Positions 1 through 9,474 are shown, numbered from the stretch's first letter. The stretch is DNA of 21,084 nucleotides from Paulinella micropora (GCA_009731375.1 BJOX01000150.1:615103-636186); one strand, 5' to 3'. Program-made: numbers and translations. Notes: generated from the sequence alone by a model not told the origin.

Positions 1-14
1 CCCCCCCCCCCCCC

Positions 15-49
<35 letters not shown>

Positions 50-75
50 ATCATCATCATCATCATCATCATAGT
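1..75. repeat. C-tract, (CT)n and (CAT)n simple repeats
   Basis: About 25 C residues run into (CT)n and then (CAT)n. This lies upstream of the acceptor at 121-123, so it is probably intronic in the GST-like gene. Pure C and CT runs are prone to length error in assemblies. Confidence 0.9.
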
Positions 76-123
76 ACTCCTACGTACGCATGTATGTATG
101 TGTGTTGTCTGCTCTGTGTGCAG

Positions 124-207
124 GTTCGCCTGGAGAGTGGCGTGGTGCTCTGCCAGGTATGACTGTATGTATGCATGTATGCGTGCGTGTATGTTTTTAT
201 GTGTACG

Positions 208-238
<31 letters not shown>

Positions 239-654
239 TGTCATGTCATGTGATGTGATGTGATGTGATGTGATGTTATGTGATGTTATGTGATGTTATG
301 TGATGTTATGTGATGGTATGTGATGTTATGTGATGTTATGTGATGTGATGTGATGTGATGTTATGTGATGTGATGTGATGTGATGTGATGTGATGTTATG
401 TGATGTTATGTATGTATGTATGTTTGTATGTACGCTCATATGCATGTATGTATGTATGCACGTAACTAAAACCTCCCTATTGTAGCATGTATGTATGTGT
501 GTGTCAGACGTCTGCGATTTGTCGTTACCTGGGACAAGCGCTGGGTTTCGACTTGACTGACCCGGTCATCTCCACGCTGGTGCTGCAGAGCGCACTCGAC
601 GCCGTACACTCCTCCACCTTGGCGTGTGAGCTTGTGGATAGGGGTAGTAGCTGT

Positions 655-695
<41 letters not shown>

Positions 696-1627
696 GGTTT
701 ACACGCTATGGTCTGATCTGTGTGTGTGTGTGTTGTGTGCAGAACGACCTGTGGCAGCAGGCCTACAACGCGCGGCGGGAGAGCTTCGCGGCGGGGCAGG
801 AGTTTCTCTACGGGGGAAGGCTGCACAAGTGGCTGTCGCACTTCTGGCACCAAGTGCTCTACTTCCCGGAGGGTCCTTTCCTGTTCGGGGTGCACATGAC
901 GTACGCCGACATCACACTGCTCAACGTGCTGCGCGTGCTGGAGTACATGTTCGGCGCGGAGAACCTGGCCAAGTTTCCGGAGACGCAGCAGCCTGAGTGG
1001 CACCGCTGGCGCAGCGCGGTGGAGAGCCGGCCGGGCGTCAGGAAGTACCTCAAGAAGGCGGAGCCCGTGCTGTATCCCAAGGTGGGCTCGGAGCCTGAAC
1101 ACGCGGAGCTGCCGGCGCCGGTCCAGCAGAAGGCGCCCGCGCCGCCCACCCGGTCGCCGCGGCCCAAGGTGTCTGGCGACGCCGAGCCGCTGCTGAAGCA
1201 GGGCAGCGGCGGCGGCGGGCCCGACCGGCCGCGACTCAAAGTGTCGGGCGACGCGGAGCCGCCGCTCAAGCTAGGCAGCAGCTCCGGCGGCCAGCCGCTG
1301 AGCGCACAGGGCAAGAAGGCGCGCGGCAAGAAAGCCAAGGCCGGGCAGGGCTCGGGCTCCGCCAAGGTGACGGGAGGCGGCACGGCCAAGGTGACGGGCG
1401 GCGATGATGACAAGTACAACATCGCCGCCGAGAAGGATGAGGACGATGAGGGCGCGGATGAGGAGGGCCCTACCGTTGACATCAGCGCCATTCAGCTCGG
1501 CAGCTCCGCTCCCGAGGGCGCTCCCCTCGCGCCGCCCGTCGGCCGACCCAAAGTCACGAGCCGCGACGCTGACATCGAGTCCAACGCCAACAACTTGTCC
1601 AACAAACCCAGAATCACTAGCTCATAA
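124..1627 (+). CDS. Glutathione S-transferase-like protein, 5'-partial, three exons seen
   Basis: The sequence shows exons at 124-156 (11 codons), 508 to about 633, and 743-1627 (stop TAA 1625-1627). The first two read as the end of a GST N-terminal thioredoxin-fold domain: strands ending in VVLCQ, then TSAICRYLG, which fits the family pattern of a Ser/Ala-Ile-x-x-Tyr-Leu glutathione-site helix. Exon 3 gives a helical GST C-terminal domain including TYADITLLNVLRVLEY; T-x-x-D matches the N-capping box of GST helix 6. After about residue YLKKAEPVLYP comes a tail of about 180 residues rich in Pro, Gly, Lys and Ala, with two KVSGDAEP copies 72 nt apart, two KVTGG copies and an acidic stretch. No EF1-gamma C-terminal domain is present. 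Earlier exons lie outside the window. Intron 1 starts gtatga and intron 2 ends tgcag. The exon 2 end is uncertain: the best-looking donor (gtgagc at 626) breaks the frame, while a weak GT at 634 keeps it. The class and substrate of the enzyme cannot be told from this. Confidence 0.8.
157..507. repeat. Intron 1 made largely of (TATG)n and TGATG/TTATG pentamers
   Basis: The 351-nt intron between the donor gtatga (157) and the acceptor cag (505-507) is nearly all simple repeat. It has (TATG)n from about 165 to 238, then about 35 five-base units that alternate between TGATG and TTATG (about 239-410), then TATG again. The mixed TGATG/TTATG order looks like a minisatellite with higher-order structure. 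Confidence 0.85.
656..692. repeat. (GA)n run inside intron 2
   Basis: An AGAG dinucleotide run fills the first half of the short intron 2 of the GST-like gene, ahead of a TG-rich stretch and the acceptor tgtgcag at 736-742. Reading through it gives Glu-Arg repeats, which I take as intron rather than protein. Confidence 0.85.
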
Positions 1628-1931
1628 GGTTCTCTTTTTATGTGCTGAGCTTCTGTGATGCGTGTGACGTTTGTGATCTTTTTTTCAACTTTTTTTTTGT
1701 TTCCTTCGTTCTCTGTCATTTACCAATTAATATTAATATTTTTTAAGCAAGAATTCAGGTTCTGGCAGAGCCCGAGCCGTCAATTTAGCCCGCAGTGGCT
1801 TTTTGCTACCTGGCAAATTCGGCTTCCTGAATGTCTGACTTTCAATGAATGCACTCGTCGTGATGTCGAGTTCTTGTGGTAGGCGTTCCCCAGTCAGTAA
1901 GCTTATCTTCACTTTTCATTTCCCTGGCTGC

Positions 1932-1937
1932 AATAAA
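1932..1937 (+). terminator. Candidate poly(A) signal AATAAA of the GST-like gene
   Basis: AATAAA lies about 305 nt after the stop codon, in an AT-rich stretch. It is the first canonical hexamer I see downstream. Cleavage site and use are inferred. Confidence 0.4.
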
Positions 1938-2115
1938 AGATTTATTCATGTTTCAAACGGCAATCCGTATGTAGTTGCATACATTATTCATGGATTAACG
2001 ATAAATTACCCTTATTTTGACTGAGTCGTCACTCACTATAATATGTATGAATATTAAAATCTTTGTCTCGATATCAGCCTCGGGTAATTTATATATTAAT
2101 ATTATATATATTTTT

Positions 2116-2217
2116 CACGCAAACACTGTTTTAATAAAGTACTTGCCACCCGTAGATTAAATATTAATAATGAAGTATTATTAATACATTTAATATTATG
2201 AATACGAGTGGCAAGTA
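2116..2217. repeat. Imperfect palindrome with a dispersed arm
   Basis: The arms 2140-2154 and 2203-2217 are reverse complements at 14 of 15 positions. The AT-rich sequence between them is also largely self-complementary around a GAAG centre near 2172. The left flank plus arm (2116-2155) matches 20559-20603, about 18 kb away. This fits a small foldback or MITE-like repeat. No terminal duplication was identified. Confidence 0.55.
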
Positions 2218-3354
2218 TAAATATTTTGTTAAAATAATTCTCATTGGACCGACCATTAATTAGAACCTGTTATACCAATACTGATAACTTAAGATGATAT
2301 AAAGGTCCGGAACTCACTACTAACCGCGTCTGGCAGTAACAAAGCTTTAATAACGCGCAGAACCAACAACTTGAAAGAGCGCAGAGTAGTATCACTCGCC
2401 GGATATAAGTAGTACTTAATGGCCCTAATATCAGACAGCACTTTAACGACCGGCCAAAACCACTACCGTTGACATTTTACTGTTTTTGACCGGCCCGTTA
2501 GATTCTCCTCTGCTCGACTTCGTGCTAACGGGGCACTAACTAGTTTTCGATTTCGTCCAGGAATGACTTCAAACGATTTAATCAAAGTTTTTACGACAAT
2601 TACTACTTCAAGTTTCCTACTTTACTTCCTTTTCCCCCGATTTCCGTGAAACACGCACGTTGCGGTAACTTGAATTTGTGGACACGCAGTCAAGAGAAGC
2701 AGGAAAAATCATTATTGCCGCACACTGAGTCCTAGTAGGTTTTTACATTGTGTCACTTAACGTGTCATGACTTAGAGAGACTTTCCCAAATCATCGGCCG
2801 GAAAATCTCGGATACTTAAACCCACAACTCAGTGGACTTGACTTGAAGCACTCCTTCAAGTGCTACACGTTCAACTTCAAGTGTCACGCAATACCGACTC
2901 ACAATCTACGTTCAACCACGATCGTACTTTGCAACCAAGTCTACAAACAAGTAGAAATCTACGTAAATAAACGAAGTGACCTATTAGCTATTTACTTGTA
3001 TTCAAGTTCACCTACTCTCAGGAGTTATGGCTTTTTGCAGCCATAGATAGAGACTTTTAATAAGAGTTCGTTGTGTAATTATCCCTTGGGGTTGTATCCA
3101 AACTCACAATTCGAATTTCCCTTTCAAGTGGAAACTGCACACACTAGTTTTGTGTGCCCTGTCGACAAGTCGATTTGAAAGCACCTCCTACAAGGAAGAT
3201 ACTACTCAAGGAACGTGGGAGATCAGATGTCATCAAAAACACATATGTGAGACAGATCGTTCACCTGTCTTTGCATTTTTGTGTCGTTTCTCTGCTCTCC
3301 TACACTCTATGCAGTCAACCAACACGGTATGTGTCTGGTTTTGTTTGTGTTAGG

Positions 3355-3585
3355 TGTAATGCCCCAACGATAGCTCGTAAAAAGTCAGTAATACAACCAA
3401 ACACAGTCCTCAAAAGATGAGAATGATGTCTCGTTATATTAGCTCAGTGAAGCCAAAAAGGGAAACGGCAACAGACCAGGAATAAAATGGCATCAGGTCC
3501 AATCCGGACAAATAATACTGAAAAACAAGCTGGTGCACCTGTCACCAGGAAAAGGTACTTTTTACCGGCTATCGTGATGCCTACA
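3355..3585 (-). mobile_element. Solo LTR of the Ty3/gypsy family at 9475-20098
   Basis: This 231-bp block is the reverse complement of the LTRs at 9475-9711 and 19861-20098 along their full length, from TG to CA. It lacks about 6 bp in the C-run near the LTR start and has a few other differences. It is flanked directly by TAGG on both sides (3351-3354 and 3586-3589), a 4-bp target-site duplication, so it is a solo LTR and not one end of a larger element. At the sites where the two full-element LTRs differ it mostly agrees with the 5' LTR (GCCGG and TCCGG). Confidence 0.92.
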
Positions 3586-3624
3586 TAGGGTCACCCCCTT
3601 ATCACCCAGCAAGATCATCCTCTT

Positions 3625-3738
3625 TGCTGCTCATCGTGCTCTACAAGTGTACCAACACTACCTGGCCTACCCCTGGTAACGTGCTGCTCATCGTGCTCTA
3701 CAAGTGTACCAACACTACCTGGCCTACCCCTGGTAACG
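3625..3738. repeat. 57-bp perfect tandem duplication
   Basis: Two adjacent copies, 3625-3681 and 3682-3738, match base for base. The period is a multiple of three, so the frame is kept, but both copies carry a TAA in the frame that looks coding on either side. Confidence 0.9.
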
Positions 3739-4266
3739 TGGAATGTTCTCCAATTTGCGCCACGACGATCCCCTGTCGCGTCTTCGGGAGCACAAGAGGA
3801 AATGCCTGGACCCTTTTACCATCCTGGGAGTGTACCATCTGCCCTCCGAGAAGAAATTCCTGAGGATTCCTGGAAGTCGAGGAAGGGAAGTCAACTCCTC
3901 TTACTACGAACCTCTCGTGGACTCAATCAACGCAGTTCCGAGAATATTTATTTGCTAATTACTCTGGTGAATATCGTAATATTTTACTTAAAGCAGTAAA
4001 AGATAAGCAAACTAAATTGCTTCATCTACCATTGGTACCGACACCCTCCCTAAAGTTGAAGTGTAGTGCAAATATAACAGCCCACGATATCTACCAGGAG
4101 TGAGTACCTTGGACCTACAGGCTCTGCAGCTCAACAAGAAGCTCTCTGGAAACAATTGGGTACTCTTATTCCTTTAGAGGAATATATTAACCATTTACCA
4201 ATTACTACTTCGATGGCTGGAGCACCTGGATCACTTTCTGGATTGGTACTGCAAACCCCGGTGAAA

Positions 4267-4311
4267 TACATAGATTTTTCTGGAGGTGACGTACATAGAT
4301 TTTTCTGGAGG
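4267..4311. repeat. Short tandem duplication with 25-bp period
   Basis: A 20-bp block at 4267-4286 recurs at 4292-4311. Both encode YIDFSGG but in different frames, since 25 is not a multiple of three. The duplication therefore breaks the reading frame. Confidence 0.85.
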
Positions 4312-4690
4312 CATTAGCGTTCCTGATGCAGACGCTTGGGCGCCCTATCTCCATCGCTGCGCTGTCTTAGATCCAACGGATTCTTATGACAGGCTGAAGG
4401 TGCGGCAATGTTTGGATGCAACATGCAGACTTCTCTACGAATCGAAATGGGACCCCCTTGACTGCTGCTTTAAGGCAAGCTCGGTCTGCTTGGGCGCAAC
4501 TACCGTTGCGGGTGGCTGCATGGGAATGAGCCCTCTCGCAACCCTCAAAGTTGTAGGCCTAAAGATTGTTGGTCCCGTGGCAGCTATTGGTGCACCAGTG
4601 GTGGCAATGGCTGCTGCCACTGCTTGGGGTCTGAGCATGCATAACGCTAAAATGAGGCAAGCTCCCGCGACTGACCTCAGACTGCGCTGA

Positions 4691-4934
4691 CTGGTTTCAA
4701 GACATATGTAGTTAGCTCCTTATCAAAATGCTGATAAAGTTTTGCCTTCTATTTTTTTTTTGTGAAATGTAATATTTTAATATTGAACTTCAATGTGGCA
4801 AAAGGATTTTATATAAAATTTAGTGCAAGACGTTCAGCACTTACCTCAAACATCAACCTCAAAAATTTCATGTTCAAGCAGGCCCAAACATTTTTGAGCG
4901 TGAAGTTTCACGATTGCCTAGGAAATTCTACGGG
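4691..4934. other. AT-rich stretch between two coding relics
   Basis: No convincing gene. It contains a T10 run near 4751. It might hold badly eroded upstream palm sequence of the reverse transcriptase that starts just downstream, but no motif A can be assigned with confidence. Confidence 0.4.
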
Positions 4935-7026
4935 TTTTTTGGTTGAGCTGGGGAAATAACACTGGAAAAATGGTGTCGGAGGATCCTATACACATAACTA
5001 GCTTCTGATGTCCCTCAAGGTGGCTCGCTAAGCCCGGGTACATATGGGGTACTAGACGAATACCTCTCCCGCCTGTGTCCCGCCCAACAATTCATGCCAG
5101 AAGGGTATCGTTTCTACGACGGGACTGACAGCGATCGTTCTCAGAACACCTCCAAATACCCCCTGCGGCCCCCTATGACTGCGGATCACAAGTTTGCTGA
5201 TGATAACTGGGCTGCCATCGGCGGAGACGGCCCCCCTGAGTTATTCATTCCCGAGGCACAGAAAGGCTTCTCCCTCCTTTGCACGCAGCTACGGGCAGCA
5301 CGTCAGATTTGTGCGGCGGAGAAATGCTCGGTCATCTGCCTGGTCAGTGAAGTTGGAAAAGGTGTCTACGCGGTTCCGATTACCCTCACTGCACCTGGGC
5401 ACGACCCTTCACGTGGCCCTACTACAATTCGAAACCGCTCGGCTACCGAAGTCTTTCGTTCTCTGGGCCTCCACACTGACGGGAGCAATAACCCGCAGAT
5501 CCAACGGGACTACGCGATCTCGAGGTTCGTTGCCGCAGCCCGGATGGTTCACAGCCTCAACCTATCGCCTGCACGGAAAAGGATAGCTCTCACCAATCTC
5601 CTGACCAGCATCCTCGATTTTTCCTTCGGCTGGACCCCCTTTCCCCAAAAGTTGCTCCGGGACCTTGACACAGCCTTCCGGGACCTTGACACAGCCTTCC
5701 GGGATCACATCCGGGAGACCCTCCAATTATCTCATCAGGAGATTCCTAACTCGTTACTTTACGGCCCCATTGGGACGGGTGGGGGTTCGGTCTCCACCTG
5801 TTTTCCACTCGCTACTACCTACGAACGTTCACGGTCTTCATCAAATGCCTCCTATCGACCGATCCATATATCCAATATGCGATTGATGTTCACCTACGCC
5901 TAGCATGGGACTATTACTTCCCCAAGGAGAGAGCGCTTTGTCCTCAGAGGCTTCCCCTCCGGACTCGCCGAAAGTCTTCCAACATTACGCGATCCCACCA
6001 GCCGAGTCGCCCGCTCTCTTCTTTTCGGTGGGCCGGGGACGGTGGACCCCGCCCGCCACCAGCGTATCCACCGATTCACCCACCGGCGCATGCATTCTGT
6101 CTTCCACGGGGTTAAGCCCCCCACTGACTGCATCGTCCCAGCCTCCTACTCGCGCTACGTAAACGCTGTGAACCGAGGGGCTCTCCAAGATAATCCCCCC
6201 CTTGCCAGAGGTCATCAATAAACAGTGCCCCAAGCTTCCAGACCCACCTGACCAACCTTTCCTGGGATGGCAAGGGCATCTCCATATGTTAAAGGAGGAC
6301 CTTCGTGACGGACTCATGGTGCTTCACTGGATTCGAGCCTGCAGAGCACTTGGGATAGGCGTTAACCCCCGCATTCCTCCAGGGCATGTCAGCGACTCGT
6401 CATGGCCTGAAGGGAGACAGCAGCAGACCGATGCACAAAATAGGCTCGCTCAGTTTAAGGAAGCTTATGACGTTCCCCCAGCCCGCTACGAATGGAATGC
6501 ACTAGAGATTCCAGTTGCTATCTCAGTTACCAACTTCCTCACCAAGGAGACGGTAACACCAGGTACAGTGGACCAGGCCATCGCCTTAGTTATAAAGATT
6601 GGGCCTCCTACAACCTTTGGAAGCTGCGTCAACGATGCTCGGAGGATTGCAAACAAAGTACAGGCGGCGCCCCGGTTCGGCCTGACTTGGGGGATCCGGT
6701 CTGAGATTCGCAGACCTTTCCAGGCCATCACCAACCGTTTCCTCCATCCCAACGGTGGTCTCTCGGGAAGGGAGGTTGCCATCATACTCAAGTGTCAGCT
6801 CGAGGTCTGGCCCACTCCGGCCAGAATTAGCACAGTAATTACCAAGGGCGCCACCTCGACGACCTGCCCCTACGGCTGCAAGGTCACGGGGAGCATCAGC
6901 CACTACATGCTTTCTAGGTCCTCCTTCCATTCAGAGGCCCTTAGAGCCCTGCTCGATCTGCTGCATTCCAAATGCAGACAATGGATCCGACGATGCTTGG
7001 AACGCACAGACAACGAGAAGGCATAG
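4935..7026 (+). pseudogene. Decayed non-LTR (LINE-type) retrotransposon, RT and C-terminal region
   Basis: Palm motif B reads SDVPQGGSLSP at 5004-5036, and motif C is FADD at 5193-5204, 57 codons later, which is normal spacing. The segment that follows has the usual post-RT features: a LGLHTDGSNNPQIQRD region, leucine-rich helices, and LLYGPIGTGG, matching the family's P-x-x-x-GG-hG box. Coding continues to frame 2 (FSTRYYLRTF, about 5785-5925), then frame 0 (about 5925-6195), then 6202-7026 in frame 1. That last part ends with C-X3-C-X7-H at 6865-6903, where family members have a CCHC motif; the fourth position is Arg here (6916-6918). The shifts at about 5785 and 6190 fall in G and C homopolymer runs. 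Upstream palm motif A is not identifiable. A 21-bp in-frame tandem duplication lies at 5658-5699. The copy is non-functional as assembled, but the frame changes at homopolymers could partly be sequence errors. Confidence 0.75.
5658..5699. repeat. 21-bp in-frame tandem duplication in the LINE relic
   Basis: Two copies encode RDLDTAF-RDLDTAF in the post-RT helical region. It is the third tandem microduplication in the decayed tract between 3.6 and 5.7 kb. Confidence 0.9.
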
Positions 7027-7325
7027 CGCCAGATCGCAAAGTTTTCATCATCGGCGAGGAGGGCGCTCTCCCCCGCCCGCTGCCAGAGCAATGGCTCCAG
7101 AGCGTTGTGGCAACCCCTGGCTGGTCCGACGACATGCACAAGAGATTGGACCCTACCCAGACCACCAGAGATGCCGACGGCAGCGCGCGGCGCTTCAAGC
7201 TCTTTTGCCCGGAGATGAGCTCGGTGTGGCCGCTACACCCCGAACTGCTGGGCGACGCGGCGGACAGTGTAGCACTGTCTGCTAGCAGCGACGCGCCGTC
7301 CGACGACGCCGACCTCATTTCGTGA
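6972..7325 (+). pseudogene. Possible continuation of the LINE reading frame, unrecognised
   Basis: An open frame of 117 codons starts where the frame-1 reading stops (7024-7026) and runs to TGA at 7323-7325. It includes RKVFIIGEEGALPRPLPEQW and an Asp- and Ser-rich end. It follows directly on the CCHC-like region, so it may be the linker between that motif and an endonuclease domain. No motif confirms this. Confidence 0.3.
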
Positions 7326-7711
7326 CCTGGTGTTCTTTTTTTGTTTCTTCGAAGCGCTCGAAAAAACAGGGAAAGACCTGTCTCTGTTTGTCTTTCCCCC
7401 ATTTAGCACCGCGGACATGTTTGAAAGCAAAAAGTTTTCCACTCCCAAAAAATCAATTAAAAAAATGTACCAGCGTTACTTGAGCCGACAAATTCTCCCT
7501 CCGGACCTGCAATTGCCAAACTTAGCTAGTTGGCAGGACTTGTCAATAAAAGAACACCGGCCCCTCCCCGGACATCCCTAGTGGTCGGAACACCGACATT
7601 TGCCTTTGGCATCACACTCTCAAGGCGTAGGCTTATCCCGGCCATCGGAGCTACGGCTTTTTGTGTATTGGCTTGTTTTTTTAAAAAATCAGAAGATTTT
7701 ACGTAGCCTAA
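7326..7711. other. Stretch with no supported gene inside the LINE relic
   Basis: Short frames only, with T-runs and A-runs. I see no conserved motif. It separates the CCHC-like part of the relic from the endonuclease-like part and is longer than that interval usually is, so an insertion or extra decay is possible. Confidence 0.45.
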
Positions 7712-8420
7712 CCAGGCTCAAAGAAAGTCCTGCCAACTGGTGCCCCCGTCCCGGAGGACGGTGTTCCCCCAGATCTGGATCCTCCCCCTGCCTTCACTCA
7801 CCCTGCCGCCCACGTGATGGTTGACATGGCGGGACCAGGTTTCTCTCATAAGGTAGATCTACTGGTTACTGCCGCCCGCAGGTCAAATCATGTTACTCTG
7901 GTAGATTACACCACCCGTGAAGATTAATGGCTGGTTCGCGAGGACGAGTCATATCTCACCTCGGTGCAGACTCGGGACGAACGACGAGAGACCGGGAACC
8001 GTGATGGACACCGGATAGACCCTCCTTTCCGCTGGGGACCCCATGGCGTTCCGCGGGGAGGACCCGCCTGCCACCTGGCCTGCTATTCCCTGGAAGTCCT
8101 GGAAAGCGTGGGGCTATAACCCGAGGGCGATATACGATCATCGATACCTCCCACTGGAAGAATCGATCCAAAGTCAGACTATCGGCAGCCGCCCAATGAC
8201 CACTAATCTTATTGTCATTGCGATGGGTGCTAAAGGTTACATTTCTCAGACCTCCTTCGACGAACTCTGCCTCCATTTCTCCAAGGACATTGCGGTACTG
8301 ATTTACCAGGGCCTCACAAGGATCTGCCACGAGCATATCATCCAGACATGGAATCTCCTTCACCACTTTCCCGCAGGACCGCCCCCGGACCCCCCCTTCC
8401 GTCTCCAACAGCAGGCCTGA
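7712..8420 (+). pseudogene. Possible restriction-like endonuclease end of the LINE relic
   Basis: Frame 2 is open from 7712 to 8119 apart from TAA at 7925-7927. It reads KVDLLV (7850-7867), then 10 residues, then VTLVDYTTRED. That resembles the family pattern of early-branching non-LTR elements, where P-D-h-h-V is followed by h-h-D/E-h-T/S, with a downstream Lys. The P is replaced by V and the Lys cannot be placed because of the stop. From 8043 frame 0 continues to a TGA at 8418-8420 with AMGAKGYISQTSF, close to the h-G-x-x-G-h segment that follows the endonuclease core in such proteins. The element would then belong to the RLE-bearing clades (R2/R4/CRE-like). This is a motif-level inference only. 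Confidence 0.35.
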
Positions 8421-9474
8421 TTGCTCTGTAGACGTGCCGTGTCCCAACGAAGCACAGATCCAAGGGGGGTAAAAGTCCAAGGCACCGATCCCGAAGACGT
8501 GCGAGGAGTGGGTCTCCTGTGGCGCGCATGGCCCACCAGCAAGTCTGACGACCCACTACAGCCTGCCTCTGGAGTCTCCATTCCTCGCACCCTTGTCCCA
8601 TCGAAGCCCACCAATCCTCGGGGCCACGGTACCGAAGGGGCCTAGCTCTGCCTCTAGATGTGAATTTTGCTACCAAGCCCCCATCCAGGCTTCTGCTTAT
8701 ATCTTTTTCCCGACCTCGCCACCGCCCGCACAGAGTCACTAGGGGGATTCACCGCCCTGTTTATGTCTCCCGCTATTTGGGAACTGCATGGCCATGGGGA
8801 TGGAGGGCACGAAGGGGACAGGCTCATCATTTTCATAGTCTGCTCTCTCGACAGTAATTTTTTCAACCTTTTTCAAACTTTTTCCAGAGGTTTTTCTGGC
8901 CCGTGGTGGGATTGGTTTTCAAGGTGCGACGGACGGACCAGGCGGATTCCCTTTTTTTTTCGGCCTCGGACCACGTTCCCCTACCGGCCCCCCCTTTCTT
9001 TCCGAGGCTCTCTCCCTTCCCCCATCATCGGAGCTCCCCAGCAGTGCAGCAGGCGTCTCGTCGGCGAGTTCGTGTTGTGGGTACAATCTGCATTATGGAG
9101 TCCGCGGTTCGGCACTGGAGGGTTTCCCGCTTCGACTTGGACGAGGGAGGCAGCAGTTCCTGTTTGCAACGGATCAGCAGTTCCGCAGAAGACGCTCCCC
9201 TGATATAATTGGCCTATGATGCCAGCCGGTTACTAGGTTTGGTTCCTTCTGTTCAAATACTTTCCTATAGCTTTTCCTTCTTCCTTCTTTCTTTCCTTCT
9301 TTCATTTTCGCTTTCTCTACGACGTGCATCTGTGTCTTTCGACCGTTTTCGCACAGATCCTAGCGGGCTGCCACGCTCAAGGCCAAATGCTCCCCCGGCC
9401 AACAAACCCGTTCCGTCGGTGTCCCTGTTGCTGGTGGTTGTAGTGACGGTACCCTGCAACCGCTACGGGTTTGG
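8421..9474. other. Spacer without a supported gene, left flank of the LTR element
   Basis: A frame at 8667-9203 is open for 178 codons but lacks ATG, known motifs or a clean codon pattern, and overlaps another frame of similar quality. Pyrimidine-rich runs occur at about 9270-9310. It may include the 3' untranslated end of the LINE relic. It ends with TTGG (9471-9474), the left target duplication. Confidence 0.5.
9471..9474. repeat. Left target-site duplication TTGG
   Basis: Matches 20099-20102 on the other side of the element. Four bases is also the duplication length at the solo LTR (TAGG), so both insertions used the same cut spacing. Confidence 0.85.

Larger units (their letters stand above)
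1640..3149. other. AT-rich spacer without a supported gene
   Basis: No open frame here has codon pattern or motifs I trust; the longest, 2843-3046, looks random. It holds the 3' untranslated part of the GST-like gene and the palindrome at 2116-2217. There is an imperfect inverted pair at 2445-2460 and 2482-2499 around ACCGGCC, and a perfect 8-bp hairpin (ACTTGAAG / CTTCAAGT) at 2841-2861. Confidence 0.6.
3150..4690 (+). pseudogene. Decayed coding region of unknown family, split by a solo LTR
   Basis: I do not recognise this protein. Coding-like reading moves between frames: about 3154-3354 (RKILLKERGRSDVIKNTYV), resuming after the LTR through about 3830, then frame 0 about 3866-4100 (FREYLFANYSGEYRNILL), then about 4100-4312 (EALWKQLGTLIPLEEYINHL), then 4286-4690 to a TGA. 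The joins carry stops or shifts, including a 57-bp tandem duplication (3625-3738) and a 25-bp-period duplication (4267-4311) that changes frame. The last section has a Cys-bearing segment followed by two alanine- and valine-rich hydrophobic stretches (about 4536-4640) that could be membrane helices. Removing the solo LTR and one target copy leaves the frame open across the site. It may be the 5' part of the non-LTR element downstream, which has the same orientation, or a separate relic. Confidence 0.45.

Noticed and set aside
157-420. CRISPR array or telomere-like array
   Set aside because: The units are 4-5 bp with no spacers; it is a microsatellite within an intron.
566-1491. Long antisense open frames across the GST-like exons
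   Set aside because: They are shadows of GC-rich coding sequence; the plus-strand reading carries the GST motifs.
3624-3863. A 79-codon protein with an internal repeat (MLLIVLYKCTNTTW twice)
   Set aside because: It arises from the 57-bp tandem duplication; neighbouring coding-like signal is in another frame.
4370-4400. Reverse-transcriptase motif A in LDPTDSYDRL
   Set aside because: The D-x3-S-Y-D spacing is suggestive, but motif B is about 210 codons away across an AT-rich gap, far beyond normal, and flanking sequence does not fit RT.
8667-9203. A 178-codon gene left of the LTR element
   Set aside because: It lacks ATG and motifs, and an overlapping frame is equally open; the composition explains both.
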